Assembly: GCA_031763025.1 (NCBI GenBank) | Contig: JASSKH010000017.1 | Location: 3,247,924-3,311,923, forward strand | Reading direction: 5' to 3' | Length of the DNA: 64,000 nucleotides | Source of the DNA: Macrocystis pyrifera | Taxonomy: Eukaryota; Sar; Phaeophyceae; Laminariales; Laminariaceae | In this document: piece by piece, positions 34,808 through 45,946 of the stretch | Position numbering within the stretch: position 1 is the first letter of the stretch | Layout: the number at the start of each line of letters is the position of its first letter | The notes under the pieces: generated by a model | What the model was told of the DNA's origin: nothing | Databases searched by the model: none | What the model saw: only the letters and a program-made list of their open reading frames with translations | Program-made: the position numbers and the translations under genes

Positions 34808-35118
34808 AGGTTTCGCACCTCGGACAGACAGATCAGATAGATCATAATCTATCTGTAGATCGTCTAGCTCCTAGCCTACAGTTCCGAGGTGCTGTGCAGG
34901 ATCTGCATAGCACAGGTCCACCCCAGGAAACTATGCCCTAGACTACGCAGACTGTATGGCTCCCACTTGGCAACGTGGGCTACTAACAGATCACACAGAT
35001 CATAGATCTATCTGCCCTGAAAGATCTAGATCATGATCTATCTGTAGATGATCTGTAGATGATCTGTCAGATGACCAGTGAGATGATCTGTTAGATGATC
35101 TGTCCGAGGCGTGGAAAG
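34808..35118 (+). mobile_element. Family B element, copy 5 (complete ends)
   Basis: Best-preserved terminal inverted repeats: GGTTTCGCACCTCGGACAGA at the left and TCTGTCCGAGGCGTGGAAAG at the right, about 310 bp apart. Confidence 0.75.
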
Positions 35119-35612
35119 TGTGAACGGGAACATCGTAGTTGCAAAACATCGAGCGAAGCACTGTACACGAGAGTCGGTCCTTACAGTGGCGACTGCTTCC
35201 GAGGTTGCACAAAGGAACCCCAGTCTTGGCGCGCACATGGCACGCGGTACGTCAACATTTGACCACGCACCCCGAGGGTACAGTTCCAAGTGCGCCTCTC
35301 AAGGTCCATGGACGAACATGATGCAGTTTACACCGCACTAGGCTGCGAACAGGAGATGGCAGCTTATCAGATATACAAAGCTTTTAAGCTTCGGGCAAGC
35401 CTAAACTCGACTACAGCACGTAACGGACAACCGAGGCACCCACTGACCCTGGCAAGGTCTTTGCCAACCACGAGCGCAAAATTCGACCACGTCCTGCCTT
35501 GTGCGGAACGTACAATTGTAGCAGGAAAAAGAAAGTGCCGCAGCGACCGCAGATCGCACAAACAACACAACAGAGGTCAGTAGATACGCGGCCTCTTTGC
35601 CCCTGCATGCAG

Positions 35613-35923
35613 TCTACAACGCACTCTTTCGCGGTAAGTCGCAAGCTCTCACCAGGTACACGCATCGTCGAGTGCCTCGGTAGGGCAGCGCAATCCCTAT
35701 CCCCGTGGCGGAAGTCAACCCCTTCGTCGAAACCTCGGCAGGGGAAGTCAAGAGCCGGACGGTAACCAGCACGAAAAGCGCCAGGCCTGCAACGCAAGCA
35801 GCAGCAGCAGCAGCAGCAGCAGGTGCAGCGCGCAGCGATAAGGTTAAGTTCAACGCAAGGGACGGGACATACTACCTGGTACAACCTACCGGGCGACACA
35901 TCGAGGGGAAAAAGAAAAAATAA
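35613..35923 (+). CDS. C-terminal end of an unrecognised plus-strand gene
   Basis: The exon 35684-35923 begins after CTCGGTAG, encodes GSAIPIPVAEVNPFVE, an (A)8 run from GCA repeats, then KVKFNARDGTYYLVQPTG and GKKKK, and stops with TAA. It has no ATG, so it must be a spliced 3' exon. A 50-nt upstream intron starting TTCGCG|GTAAGT is in phase. The preceding coding piece may be only 21 nt (35613-35633, after a strong CTCTTTGCCCCTGCATGCAG acceptor). Family unknown. Confidence 0.45.
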
Positions 35924-35967
35924 CTGGGCACCCAAACACACAGGCTAACCCTTTGTACTGCTGAAAA

Positions 35968-36158
35968 AAGTATCACATCTTGGACGGACAGATCATTGTT
36001 TGCTACATGTTGGTCATGTAGATATTTCAGGGAGGATGATGTTTTTTTTTATATTCGTACTGCACAGACCCTGCACGGCACCTCGCGAAGGCAGGTTAGG
36101 ATCTAGATGACCTAGGTACGTAGAGTAGGCCATGATCTGCCCCAAGGTGTAAAACGTA
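35968..36158 (+). mobile_element. Family B element, copy 6 (internally deleted)
   Basis: Ends TATCACATCTTGGACGGACA and TCTGCCCCAAGGTGTAAAAC, with the middle core missing. Confidence 0.6.
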
Positions 36159-36478
36159 CCCGGCTCCAAAACACCTACCCGGTACCAAAGTACACTCTAA
36201 ATAATCATTTTTCCTGCTGCAAAAATGATCCACTCTAGTTTCAAGTGGTATTTTTTTTTCCCCTTATGAAGCGGCGCAGTTCTACGTACGTAGAGGGGTT
36301 GAGGCCAGACGAAAAAATAAACAAAAAAGCTGTGGGCAGACAAGACGACATGAGCTAGAGTAGACGTGTGGTAACGTAGGCAAGAGGCCACTATCAAGAG
36401 GCCACTACCAACTACTTGCACAAAGCGGCGAGACCAAACCAACCGTCTACAGTCTAGCAATAGCGTGAGTGCGTATAT

Positions 36479-36586
36479 TATTACGGGGGACCACAGTAAA
36501 CAGGACCAAATACTGTCAGTAACAATAGGGAAACATATAGGCTTTTGTGTGTACCGTAGGTCCAATGGCCCCCCGCAATAGCAGTC
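36479..36586 (+). mobile_element. Family A MITE, copy 6
   Basis: Right arm lacks the CTATTTACT block, as in copy 3; ends against the terminal exon of the 36.6-37.3 kb gene. Confidence 0.8.
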
Positions 36587-36963
36587 TCACGCCGCGCCCC
36601 GTCCGGCCACCAAAACCTCTACGAATCGCCCCGCCAACCGACCAAAGCAGTGACCGATGCTGTACAGTAGGTAGCCCCTTTCGAATGACCTCGCGGCAAA
36701 GGGAAACCGGTATACCGCTGTACATGGGACTCCCAAAATTTCTGCCCCGTCATTTTCGTCCCCTACTGACCGCAAGGGGCCGGTATCAACTCCGATAAGG
36801 GAGATTCTTGGTGCCTATATGAGAGACTTCTCATCCCGAACGCGCTATGGTGTTACGATTAACAGGGTCCCTTGGAAGGCCTTGGGGCTCTTTAGAAGGG
36901 GCTGCCTGCCGTAATCGTCATTTTCTTTTGCCGTTTTTTTATTTTTTCGCAGAAGCCCCACAA

Positions 36964-37000
<37 letters not shown>

Positions 37001-37287
37001 TACTATTAAAGGGACCATAGTAAATAGGACCTGCGGTACACAAAAAAAACCTACATATTTCCCTATTTTTATCAACAATATTTGGTCCTACCTGGTATTT
37101 ACTATGGTCCCCCGTAATAATATGTATTAGTGTTGCGCGGTGGAGGTGGAAAAGGTGGAGGGGCGGCCGGCGACTCACCCAACAACCACAGACTCTGGGT
37201 AGCGGGCATCGCGACACCGGCGTCAGCCATCTCCGCAACCGCTGCGCCCGGGGCGACGCACATGCCGCCCACCGCAACCGCCAAAAG
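36587..37287 (-). CDS. Two 3' exons of a hydrophobic protein, function unknown
   Basis: Exon 37287-37179 (acceptor after ctctctcctttctccacctgaaaag, donor TTGG|GTGAGT) encodes LLAVAVGGMCVAPGAAVAEM and ends in phase 1. Exon 36765-36587 (acceptor CTTGCGGTCAG; an alternative downstream at TGTACAG is also in phase) encodes GDENDGAEILGVPC through SFERGYLLYSIGHCFGRL and stops with TGA. The intron holds a family A element and a run of 30 or more G. The Ala/Val-rich start could be a membrane or transit segment, but the 5' exons are missing. Confidence 0.4.
36965..36997 (+). repeat. Poly-G tract (more than 30)
   Basis: Uninterrupted G-run next to family A copy 7, inside an intron of the 36.6-37.3 kb gene; as poly-C on the sense strand it could serve as a pyrimidine tract. 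Confidence 0.9.
37003..37119 (-). mobile_element. Family A MITE, copy 7
   Basis: Directly next to a poly-G tract of more than 30; the right arm has an ACCTGGT insertion. Confidence 0.8.
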
Positions 37288-37374
37288 CTTTTCAGGTGGA
37301 GAAAGGAGAGAGACACCCGAGCGAACAGAAAATTGGGCGCGTAGACACATGGGAGATGGGGGGGGGGGGGGGGG

Positions 37375-37615
37375 GGGGAAGGCGGGGGCGTACTCATTGG
37401 TGCTTGCCTCATTCATTCGAACATTGGCCACGCATGCTTTTCGAGACGGATCACCGTTTCGACTCTTAATAGAAGTACCACCAGGATAGGGAGGGGGGAA
37501 GCGCGCTCATTTGCTGCTTGCCTTAGTCACTCGACTATTGACCACGCGCCCCTTTCGAGACGGGGGGGGGGGGGGGGGGGGGGGGGGCGTACTCGATATC
37601 ATGGTGGCATTTAGA
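37375..37615 (-). repeat. Repeat family C modules with poly-G
   Basis: Two copies of the CGTACTCATT...TTGCTTGCCT...GACCACGC...TTTCGAGACGG module, each ending in or starting from a long G-run. Confidence 0.6.
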
Positions 37616-38266
37616 CAGCAAGCTTTAATATAGTATAGCAATCGCTAGGAACTCACACAGCAGTGGGATATTTGTGATTTTCGTCAACTTACGTGTGTTG
37701 ATACGGCGTATGGCGGATGCTTCAAGCAAATCGAAAGGCGTCCACGTAGTGTTGGCGCTGTCATCACTAACAGTGCCGGGGGGTATGTAGGTTGGGATCG
37801 ATGACGCCTCTCTGCTGCGGCATGAGATCATACCCACAACATGGCGCTCCTTTACCCTTTTCTCCCAACGCTTCACACGGGTACGAGTCGTAGGTATTTT
37901 CGTCTCTTTTATCATCATCATCATTCCCGCTCGGGTTGCTTCCACGTCCTTGTTCTTACACCCCAAAGAAAAATCCATGGCCTCTCTACTGCTCCAGTTG
38001 GTTCGGCTTTAACTGTCCCGTGGGGAAGCTGCATGGCTGTCTACGCCCACAACGAGATGCGCCCGGCGTACGTAGCCCCCTCGGGGACTTTCGGCGGCAC
38101 CCGTTGAGCACCTCGAGAAATGCGCACAACTCTTCGCCGAACGCGTTGGATGTGGTGGGGAGTGACCGTTCGTGAGGCTCCTCTCCGCCCGTTGAGAATA
38201 CGTGTATATATAATAGCAGTCTCCATTCTCCATGCATGACGTATTTCGTGCCTTGTTAATATCAAA

Positions 38267-38374
38267 TTATTACGGGGGTCCATAGTTAACAGGACCTATG
38301 TCATACATAAAAGCCTATATATTTAGGTATTTTTACTAACAATATTTGGTCCTGTTTACTATGGTCCCCCGTAT
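38267..38374 (-). mobile_element. Family A MITE, copy 8
   Basis: GGGGGTCCATAGTTAA subtype; flanked by ATTA and TATTAG. Confidence 0.85.
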
Positions 38375-38410
38375 TAGTATTTCCGTGTATCGTTGGTCGT
38401 TGTTGTTGTT

Positions 38411-38500
38411 TTAGTGCTGCAGTTCCGTGGTGGGGACAGAGCAGTCAAATTTCAAGTAGTTTGTCCCCGAAACGGGACTGCAGTCCTAATCAAAGGGTTA
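38411..38500. mobile_element. Family E palindromic MITE
   Basis: Left arm diverged (TGCTGCAGTTCCGTGG); right arm GGGACTGCAGTCCTAATCAA. Confidence 0.65.
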
Positions 38501-38522
38501 ACTCATCGCGAAAAAAAATCCA

Positions 38523-38634
38523 TTATTACGGGGGGTCCATAGTTAATAGGACCTATGGTGTAAATAAAAACCTATATATTTACCTATTTTCGCTAACAAT
38601 ATTTGGTCCTATTTACTATGGTCCCCCGTAATAA
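38523..38634 (-). mobile_element. Family A MITE, copy 9
   Basis: Same subtype as copy 8 and about 150 bp away, with a family E palindrome between them. Confidence 0.85.
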
Positions 38635-38791
38635 TAGTCCGTGGTCACAGGACAGGCTCCAAAGAACTCTGGTACGTACCAGTACGCACGTACATACTAT
38701 TAATATGCTGCGAAAGAAGAGTTGTTTACTCCGCTATATACTGCACTACTCGTGCGAGTACGTACGCACAGTAGTACTACAGAGGTCCATA

Positions 38792-39361
38792 CTAAACAGG
38801 ACCAAATATTGTTAGTAAAAATAGGTAAATATATACTAGGTTTTCATCTATTATACCATAAGTGTGGAGGAAGGCTCCCATGATGCTATCGTCGAGCAAC
38901 ACTTTATCTGGGCCTAAGGAAGGCAACACGACGGCCTCTACGGGCAAGGTAATGTCTCCTAGCGTGAGGTGGAAGCGGATATATCCTACTATCTTAAGCG
39001 GAGATCCATCGGCGCTATTCAAATTGATCGCGCCGGGTGGGATCTGACGAATTTCAGATTCGTCCAAAGTCGGGTGAGCACGCACAAAATTTTCAGCAAT
39101 GCATGGAATATCAGAGGCTGTGTCGACCGTTATGTCATCCACAAGCCGCTGATTTACTCTGGCTGGAACGCGTACACGTTTTGACGAGGCGTTCAGAGCA
39201 GAGGGGTATTTTGGATACCCACTTAAAGATGATGCATGGAAAGCAGCAAACTGACTCTCATTCTGAGCCTTGGTCGCACCTGTCGACCGTTGTTTGGTAT
39301 TATGTTCGGACACCATGGACACGTGCAAGGCTTGTGGCGCTACAGGGGGAAAAAAATGCAT
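38792..39361 (-). pseudogene. Retrotransposon aspartic protease fragment (gag-pro remnant)
   Basis: A 189-codon frame with the retropepsin active-site signature in VDTASDIPCI, a flap-like segment NSADGSPLKIVGY, and PVEAVVLPSLGPDKVLLDD, matching the LTR-retrotransposon protease layout. The C-terminal end reads into a family A half-element, so it has no proper terminus. No reverse transcriptase or integrase follows. Only the protease and pieces of gag remain, in shifted frames: a decayed element. Confidence 0.6.
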
Positions 39362-40020
39362 TCATTCAGCTTCTCTCTTTCCTTAGCTACCCGCTTGCTT
39401 CTTACTGTCGAAGAAATCGTGCGTTTATGACGCCTAGTACTTCCTTGAGCTCTGCCCTGGTTTCCTAACGTTGCTCTTGCTGTGGTGGTCTGCTGAGCTA
39501 CCTGGGGTTCTATATCTAGTACTCCTAGGTCTGCTCTAGCTTGTCCCGAATTATCTGCTTTCTCATGGTTGCTCATCGCCAGAGGTTCGGCAGTCGTCGT
39601 ACGACTCCGTTTTTCCCTCGTACCAAATCGGGCTACTTGCATAGCTACGGCTGCAGATCCGTCGACATTGTCTGATGACAGTTCTACGATTCCCGCTACA
39701 TAACCCTTTGGTTGACAACCACTACCAGGTGAGGGGGCCCGGAATGGGCCCCGTCATCCGTCAGATTTTACCACCTTCATCCCCCGCTTCTTGTCCGACT
39801 CCTCGTATCGGCAGTCGGGGCGTGAATGCGATGAGGGCTGGTGGCAACCGATGTAGGTGCATGGGTTGTCGACCGCTACCACTAGCATTCCCTCTCGAAT
39901 GCTCGCCCCAAAGTCGCATACATCCTTAGCAAAGATGGACTTGAGGCGCATAGAGGGGGGGGCGATGTGGAGGACAGGGTACGTAGATACCGTCAATCTC
40001 CGATCACAAATGCCAACCAT
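39340..40020 (-). pseudogene. Gag-like remnant with zinc-knuckle-like motif
   Basis: Upstream (minus strand) of the protease piece, frames at 40020-39754 and 39642-39340. The first contains CTYIGCHQPSSHSRPDC, a Cys/Cys/His/Cys arrangement like a degraded nucleocapsid knuckle; the second is hydrophilic and Gln/Arg-rich. They are separated by stops, so gag is broken. Confidence 0.45.
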
Positions 40021-41269
40021 GAAGATACGTTAACCAACGTCCGGTCTATGAGATCTGCCATCACTGATGGACCTTCATAATGGTTGACGTTCGGGCCATG
40101 AAGTCCGAACGCGCCAGGGAGAAAAGGGTCCTTCACGAAAGGACCCGCACTCTCACAATTTCTATAAGTTCTCTCCTTGCGAGACGCGAGGGAGGCTTGT
40201 GGAGGCACCTCCTTGCCACATATCACGAAAGAGAACGTGCACGTCAAGGCCTCGGCCAACCCCGTCAAAGACGAAGACAAGGCCGACACCGGCAACGGAG
40301 CCACCCTCCATATAAGTCCTGTTAACTATGGACCCCCGTAATAGTACGGCGGTATAATAACAAATCCTGATCTTTAGCGCGCCAAATTTCAAGCTATTTT
40401 CATGGTTCACACTCGAGTCTCGTGATTCCTGAATATTCGACATGTATGCTGCTGTATGCTCAATATGCATCAGTTCTCAACTCAGCAACGATATACATAG
40501 ACCACCACTACTGACAGTTGCAGGAGTGCACGAGTCGCAGTATCCATCCTCACTATGTCACGGAAAGCTGTACAGCAGGGGGTGTAGCATTTGATCTGAA
40601 CAAGCGATAGACATCAAAGTTGTGACAACAAGGTATCAGTAATCAGTATCAATACGGACCCCGCAGGAGTCCAAGACCGCAAGGCACACGCGTACCAGAA
40701 CACCACCCACGGCGCAGCTTCTTGCATCATATCCGGTGCACATTAACGTCCATTATTCATTTGCAGCTGGTACCGCATGCGGCTTCGTATTGTATACTGG
40801 CTTCTCTCTATCCCACTATACTCGTACTCCCCACACCCCACACACATCAAACACAACAAGCAAAAGCGCTACAGCAAGGGTGCATATACACATGTATCCA
40901 TACATCTGCATGAGGGTGCCTGGGCACAGCTGGTTTGTGTGGGTGATGGGCAGGGGAGATAGATAGGCGGGGGGGGGAGATGCGTTTTCAAGGGGTTTCC
41001 AGTGATATAGCAAGGCGTTATTTGGGCGGGATTCAAAAGATTGAGATTGAAACATTGAAACAACCAATCTTCGATTCGCAATCTAGATTGAAAGATCGGC
41101 CGTTAAAACCGCCAATTCAATCGAGATTTTCCAAAAGATTTCGATCTTTAAAAGGCAATTCAATCCCAATCCCCAACACTGGCAGTAGTGGACAAACCTT
41201 GATAGTAGATCTTCCTGGGGTAGCTAATTAGGCACTCTGATTGGCTAGGGGTATGTTTTACGCGGCTTA

Positions 41270-41530
41270 ATCAACTTTCGAGTCTTTCCCAGCCACAGCA
41301 TCCCGAGTCATCCCGAGTCAACCTAGAGCCTTCCCAAGCTCAGCATCCACGCCGGCCGAGCCAACCTAGAGTCTTAACAAGCACAGCATCCCAGCACTGA
41401 CCACTGGCATAGGGTTCGGGTTCGGGTTCGGGTTCGGGTCGGAGGGTCGGCTTCAGGCGTCCAACACAAAACCCCCATAAAGATCTACTATCAAGGTCTG
41501 CCCACCCCTCAACACTGGCGCACGGCAAGA
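41270..41530 (+). repeat. Family H repeat with GGGTTC array, copy 1
   Basis: CCTAGAGCCTTCCCAAGC modules, ...CAGCACTGACCACTGGCATA, then four GGGTTC units and GGGTCGGCTTCAGGCG. Confidence 0.6.
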
Positions 41531-41559
41531 CCATAACAGTACGTAAGGGGAACAGTAGT

Positions 41560-41670
41560 ATTACGGGGGACCATAGTAAATACTACCAAATATTGTTAGT
41601 AAAAATAGGTAAATAGAGAGTTTTTTTTATGAATACCACAGGTCCTATTAACTATGGACCCCCGTAATAA
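41560..41670 (+). mobile_element. Family A MITE, copy 11
   Basis: Mixed termini: GGGGGACCATAGTAAA on the left and TTAACTATGGACCCCCGTAA on the right. Confidence 0.85.
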
Positions 41671-41835
41671 CGAGCTCATGTGTATGCCAGGAATATAGTC
41701 CATGCCATGGTATTACGTACACTCGAAAAAGAAAGAAGAGGAAAAAGAAAAAAGAAAGACACGAGGAGGGAATAGAAAGAAGAAGGGAAAACATAAAAGA
41801 AAGAAAAAAAAAAACGCGAGGCAAAAACATGCGCT

Positions 41836-42570
41836 CAGGCTGATTCCTATGCGGTTCGATTTCGAGCTTCAGATACGTAATTTTCGATCATGACAAATGA
41901 AAGCATCTGCGTATGCAGTCCGAATTTGCAAAATCCGACAGATTCTTTTCGATTTGAGAATCTGATGGCCCAAGTTGTCAGATTTTGGCCCAAAATCCGA
42001 CGACCTGGACCATCAGATTTTCAAATCGAAAAATGGCATGGTCTCTAAATTCAAAATGTTATCCACGAGCAGCAGCAAAACGATCGATAAACGATTACTT
42101 GGATGGTGACAGAGCTGGGTCGCGACGTTGCTTCGCACTCGACGCGCAGTCGGCGGGCGCCGCGTCTTTCCGTGGCCAGACTGCAGTCGGCTGGCGCGGG
42201 CTCGGGCCTAGAGACCAAGAGAAGCGCACTCGGCGCTCATCTCTGCGTGGATACGTACTCGTAGACTACAGCAGCAGCAGTCAGTCACATTGTGAAATAC
42301 GAAGACAGGTTGACTCTACGTAGCGCACTCGGCATGTCTCTTCGCCGCCAGACACAGAGGCAGTCGGCCTGGGCTCGGACGCTTGGGTCCTACGCGCAGT
42401 GCAGCGCACTCGGCGCGTCTCTTTGAGGCGCCAGACCACAACAACAGCAGTTGGGTCTCGGCATTTGCTCGAATCTCTGCACTTGCAATAAATCCGACTG
42501 ATTCGATCTGCGAACTGCACACAGGGTCAAATCTGAAGCTCAAAATCTGAACCGCGAAGGAAACTGCCTC
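41836..42570 (+). mobile_element. Family G terminal-inverted-repeat element, copy 1
   Basis: Ends GGCTGATTCCTATGCGGTTC (then GATTTCGAGCTTCAGAT) and ATCTGAAGCTCAAAATCTGA (then ACCGCGAAGGAAACTGCC). The interior has paired GCACTCGGCG blocks. No transposase frame. Confidence 0.75.
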
Positions 42571-43003
42571 AGGGTGCAGACCGAGTCCCGAGTCCCGGGG
42601 ACAAGGTTGCTGTTTGCTGGTACGATCAGTCCTATGATACGTCCAGCTGTGATGGACCAACTTAAGGACGTTACAAGAAGACCAGGCGGAAGGCAAAAAG
42701 ACAACAAGAGGGCAGAGACAAAGAGCTGTTAATAATAAACGAAAAACGAGCAGTCCTATGTCCAGTTGGTGGGTCAAGGATGACACAACCGACAAAAAAA
42801 GGGCAAGAGACGGGCGGACCAAGGGGGGGGCTAAAAAAAAAAATCGTCATCGAAGTCGGCAAAAAAAAAAGGAAAAAGAGCAAAGGGTCACACAAATATA
42901 ACACCTAGGTGACGCAGCCGACGCAGAATGGCAGGGTGCGGGGGGGGGGGGGAGGGTAGCATCGACTTGGCAGGGAAAAATGCATCACAACAAACAATAA
43001 CAA

Positions 43004-43004
43004 C

Positions 43005-43080
<76 letters not shown>

Positions 43081-43088
43081 TAATAATA
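43004..43088. repeat. (AAT)n microsatellite
   Basis: About 27 near-perfect AAT units. Confidence 0.95.
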
Positions 43089-43289
43089 ACATAAAACAGG
43101 GATTATAACACAGCATTAGGCCGTGCTCGTAGTCACTGGCCGTCTCAACTCTTAACAGAAAGACGGCCAGTGCCAAGTTTCGGAGGGTGCCTTCGCTTTC
43201 TTAGCCGGCTTACGCATAGCTATTAATAGCTGTTGTTGCTTCGTGCGCCTCTCCTCCACAACGCGGCTCCCCCGCCCGGGCCTTGGGCC

Positions 43290-45031
43290 TTACGATGTCG
43301 CAAGTTGCTGCGCATTTTGTATCTCGATCGCTTGTCGTTTCGCTACATTCTTCTTCCTCATAACGAACCAGCGCTTCATGTACAGCAGTACTGCTCGTAC
43401 TACTCTCTCTGCCGATACAACACGCTCGTAATCAGTTCCGACAATTTCGACCCCTAAACACAGCAGCAGCATTCCAGCTATGAATATTATACTTGTACGC
43501 TGTTTGTTTGTGGTTCCTTGTGCACTGTGTGTGGTGCGTGAACCATATATGTACGCTTCACGGTTCCGATAGTTTCGGGTCGTTGTTCACGGCCAACCTA
43601 CAGCACTATATATAATAATAGGCTTGCCATGTGATTCTTTGTTCTATGGTATACATACACACTGGGCATGTTCCATGGGTGGGGTGTTGGGCTCTTTCGT
43701 TGAAATGTTGTGTTCCATGTCAACCGGGTGTTTGTTGCAGAAGTGGACTCTTACATATATTAGGCGTGGTGCTCATGTCTGATCACAGCAGTGATAGACC
43801 AGGGGCTTCCGTGAAAAAGAGGAATCGACATACCACACCCCCAGAAGTCGGAATGGAAAACCGTTGCAACGGTTGTGATCAACATGATGAAATAAGAAAA
43901 AAGTTTGTTTTTGTTCTTCATTTTTTCATTTTTTTTCACTTGGTTCTAATAACCTCCCCCTGTCTAGCGAAAAAAAAATCTGTGACGGTTCACATTTTCT
44001 TTTTCCGGGCGCCCTTTGGATAGATATTATTATTATTTATTATTATTATTATTATTATTATAAATAATATGCTTGCCTTCCGACAACGTAGATAGATATT
44101 CAAAATTAGACGGTCAACGTGAGCTCTGTCTGCTTTTCATCATTTGTCCTCCCAAAAATAATACCACTCACTGCAGGGTAACATAAGTATCTCTCCAGGA
44201 TAAGGAATCAGGACGGACACTCTGTGGGTGTACTGATGAAGCTGGGTAGAAAGGACGATTTAATGTGAAGACAACAACACAACAGCAGTCAGTGTAACAT
44301 AAGTAGGCCTCCTTCCAATGCACAGCCGATACTCGGGTCTTTCTTGTCTTCGCTACTTACGATGAGCAGGCGGCGTCAGCGTCATAACCCTGTTGATTTT
44401 TTTACGTACGACTGCATATAAGCGCGCGTGTTGAAAGTAGAGAGCATATTATTAATAGTAGATCCTATAACCTGGATACGGAGGTAAACTACTGCTGTCC
44501 CATCATTGCGAGATACAGGCCGTCCGCGCAGCTGTGCCGGTGCGTGGTACTGCTGTGTACTTCGTCGCACCAAATAGATGCACTGGTGAGCTTCCACTGA
44601 GAGGTGTGTTGCGCAATACAGACAGAACTCACCGTCAACAGAGTTTCAAATCGTCGGCGCTGATCTCCGCAACTGCTCAGGAAACCCGCAGTTGCAGCCG
44701 TAGTGCACAAAGCTCCCACCACCAACTGCGGGCATTCCCGGGCGTAGTCTAAGCACCTCGAGAAGATCGACATGACCATGCCAGTTTTCTGCCGAAAATT
44801 GGTTAGGGTAGCAGAAGGGCCAGTAGCGATGTTGAGTTGTGTTCTTGACGCGGCGGCGTCGTCGATTTTGTCATCAAGGTTGTTGCCTCTTCGAGAGCTT
44901 GTCCGAGAACACGACTCGAGTCTAAAACGGCTCGCAGCTTTCGATGAGGTCCTTGGAAAGTTATGCAGACGGTAAGCGCTGATACGTACGAAGAGGGCTG
45001 CTATCGTCAGGAGCACCGCAGTCGATCGCAT
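43290..45031 (-). CDS. Secreted or plastid-targeted protein, four exons, function unknown
   Basis: Exons 45031-44633, 44549-44480, 44411-44361 and 43453-43290 join in phase (0, 1, 1) to give about 227 residues. The first exon starts MRSTAVLLTIAALFVRISA, a clear signal peptide, followed directly by YRLHNFPRTSSKAA, an aromatic +1 residue and a Ser/Arg-rich stretch. That layout is what bipartite plastid presequences of secondary-plastid algae look like. An ATG five codons upstream is also in frame. A hydrophobic segment (LVVGALCTTAATAGFL) follows near residues 112-130. Donors include GTGAGT and GTAAGT. The last exon is a basic helix (LLYMKRWFVMRKKNVAKRQAIEIQ) ending in TAA. The first and last exons are convincing; the two short middle ones rest on phase and splice sites. 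Confidence 0.5.
44024..44062. repeat. (ATT)n microsatellite
   Basis: About 12 ATT units downstream of the WW-unrelated 43.3-45.0 kb gene's last intron boundary; the reverse-strand motif of the 43.0 kb array. Confidence 0.9.
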
Positions 45032-45787
45032 TGATGCAACATGCATGCAACACACAACACACAACATCAAGTACAACCTGTCGGCGACAAGGCGTTCAAA
45101 GTTTTGGAAGGCGGCAATTAGTAGGGTCTATTTAGCGCAATGTGTCATCGCGGTTGAGAGTTTTTTCGCGCCCGCCGGCCACTCCTCCCCAGCGCGGATT
45201 ACGTTGTGGTGTGCTAATCGACCTGGAAATCTAGTGGGATGGTTCGACCGGCAGGAATAAGGTGAGCTACCGAAGCAGGGTACGAGTCGCTCACCTGATT
45301 GAGGGTCATGTTTTCCTGCGACGTGCGCGGTGGCATACTTGGTGGCACAAACACAAAAATTTCAATATTTTTCGCGCGTGTTGTACCACTTCGTCCGGGA
45401 ATGTAAGAACCATTTGTTCTTTCACATAAAACATTAACAGTCCTTACATTTCCGGACATAGTGGTTGTTTTTGTTGTCTGCAGGAGAGTAGCTCGTGGTA
45501 CGCTTTTTTTTTAAACGATCATCACGCTGCGAGTTGCTGCGCGCACACATGGCACGAACCTCGTCAACGTCAGAGAGAAACCACCCACCCACTTGGCTGG
45601 CGTGCACATGCACATGCACCCCAGGACACAGGTAATTTGCCGCGCTTACGCTCTGTGGTTGAGATAATGACTCCTGATAGACGAGCTCGTACTACTACTA
45701 TTAATAACTGCCTTGTAAATATTGCTGTGGTCTGAGCGGCAGAACGTGGTGTACGTAACAATTTCGCTGCTGGACATGAGGGAGGTT

Positions 45788-45946
45788 GTTGACGGTTGGG
45801 TTCTATGTTCTGTGTTCGATAATATTATTCTGCACCAACCCACTGCTGCTGTGGTACGAGAAGTTACTATAGTACTGCTGTTGTTATCGACGGTTGGGTT
45901 CAATGTTCTGGGTTCGATAAATATTATTCTGCAGCCATCCACCCCT
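45788..45946. repeat. Direct repeat pair, unit about 55 bp
   Basis: GACGGTTGGGTTCTATGTTC and GACGGTTGGGTTCAATGTTC begin two copies that both run to GATAA.ATTATTCTGCA. Confidence 0.8.

Larger units (their letters stand above)
38781..40346 (+). mobile_element. Family A halves enclosing a gag-protease remnant
   Basis: The left part (38781 to about 38870) matches the left half of family A and trails into the start of its right half. The right end (40311-40346, AAGTCCTGTTAACTATGGACCCCCGTAATAG) matches the family A terminus. The 1.4 kb between carries the retroelement remnant, so either a retroelement landed in a family A element or this is a longer relative. Confidence 0.6.

Noticed and set aside
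35411..35941. 176-codon minus-strand frame with a poly-Cys run
   Set aside because: The Cys run is the reverse of a GCA repeat; the plus strand gives a better terminal exon.
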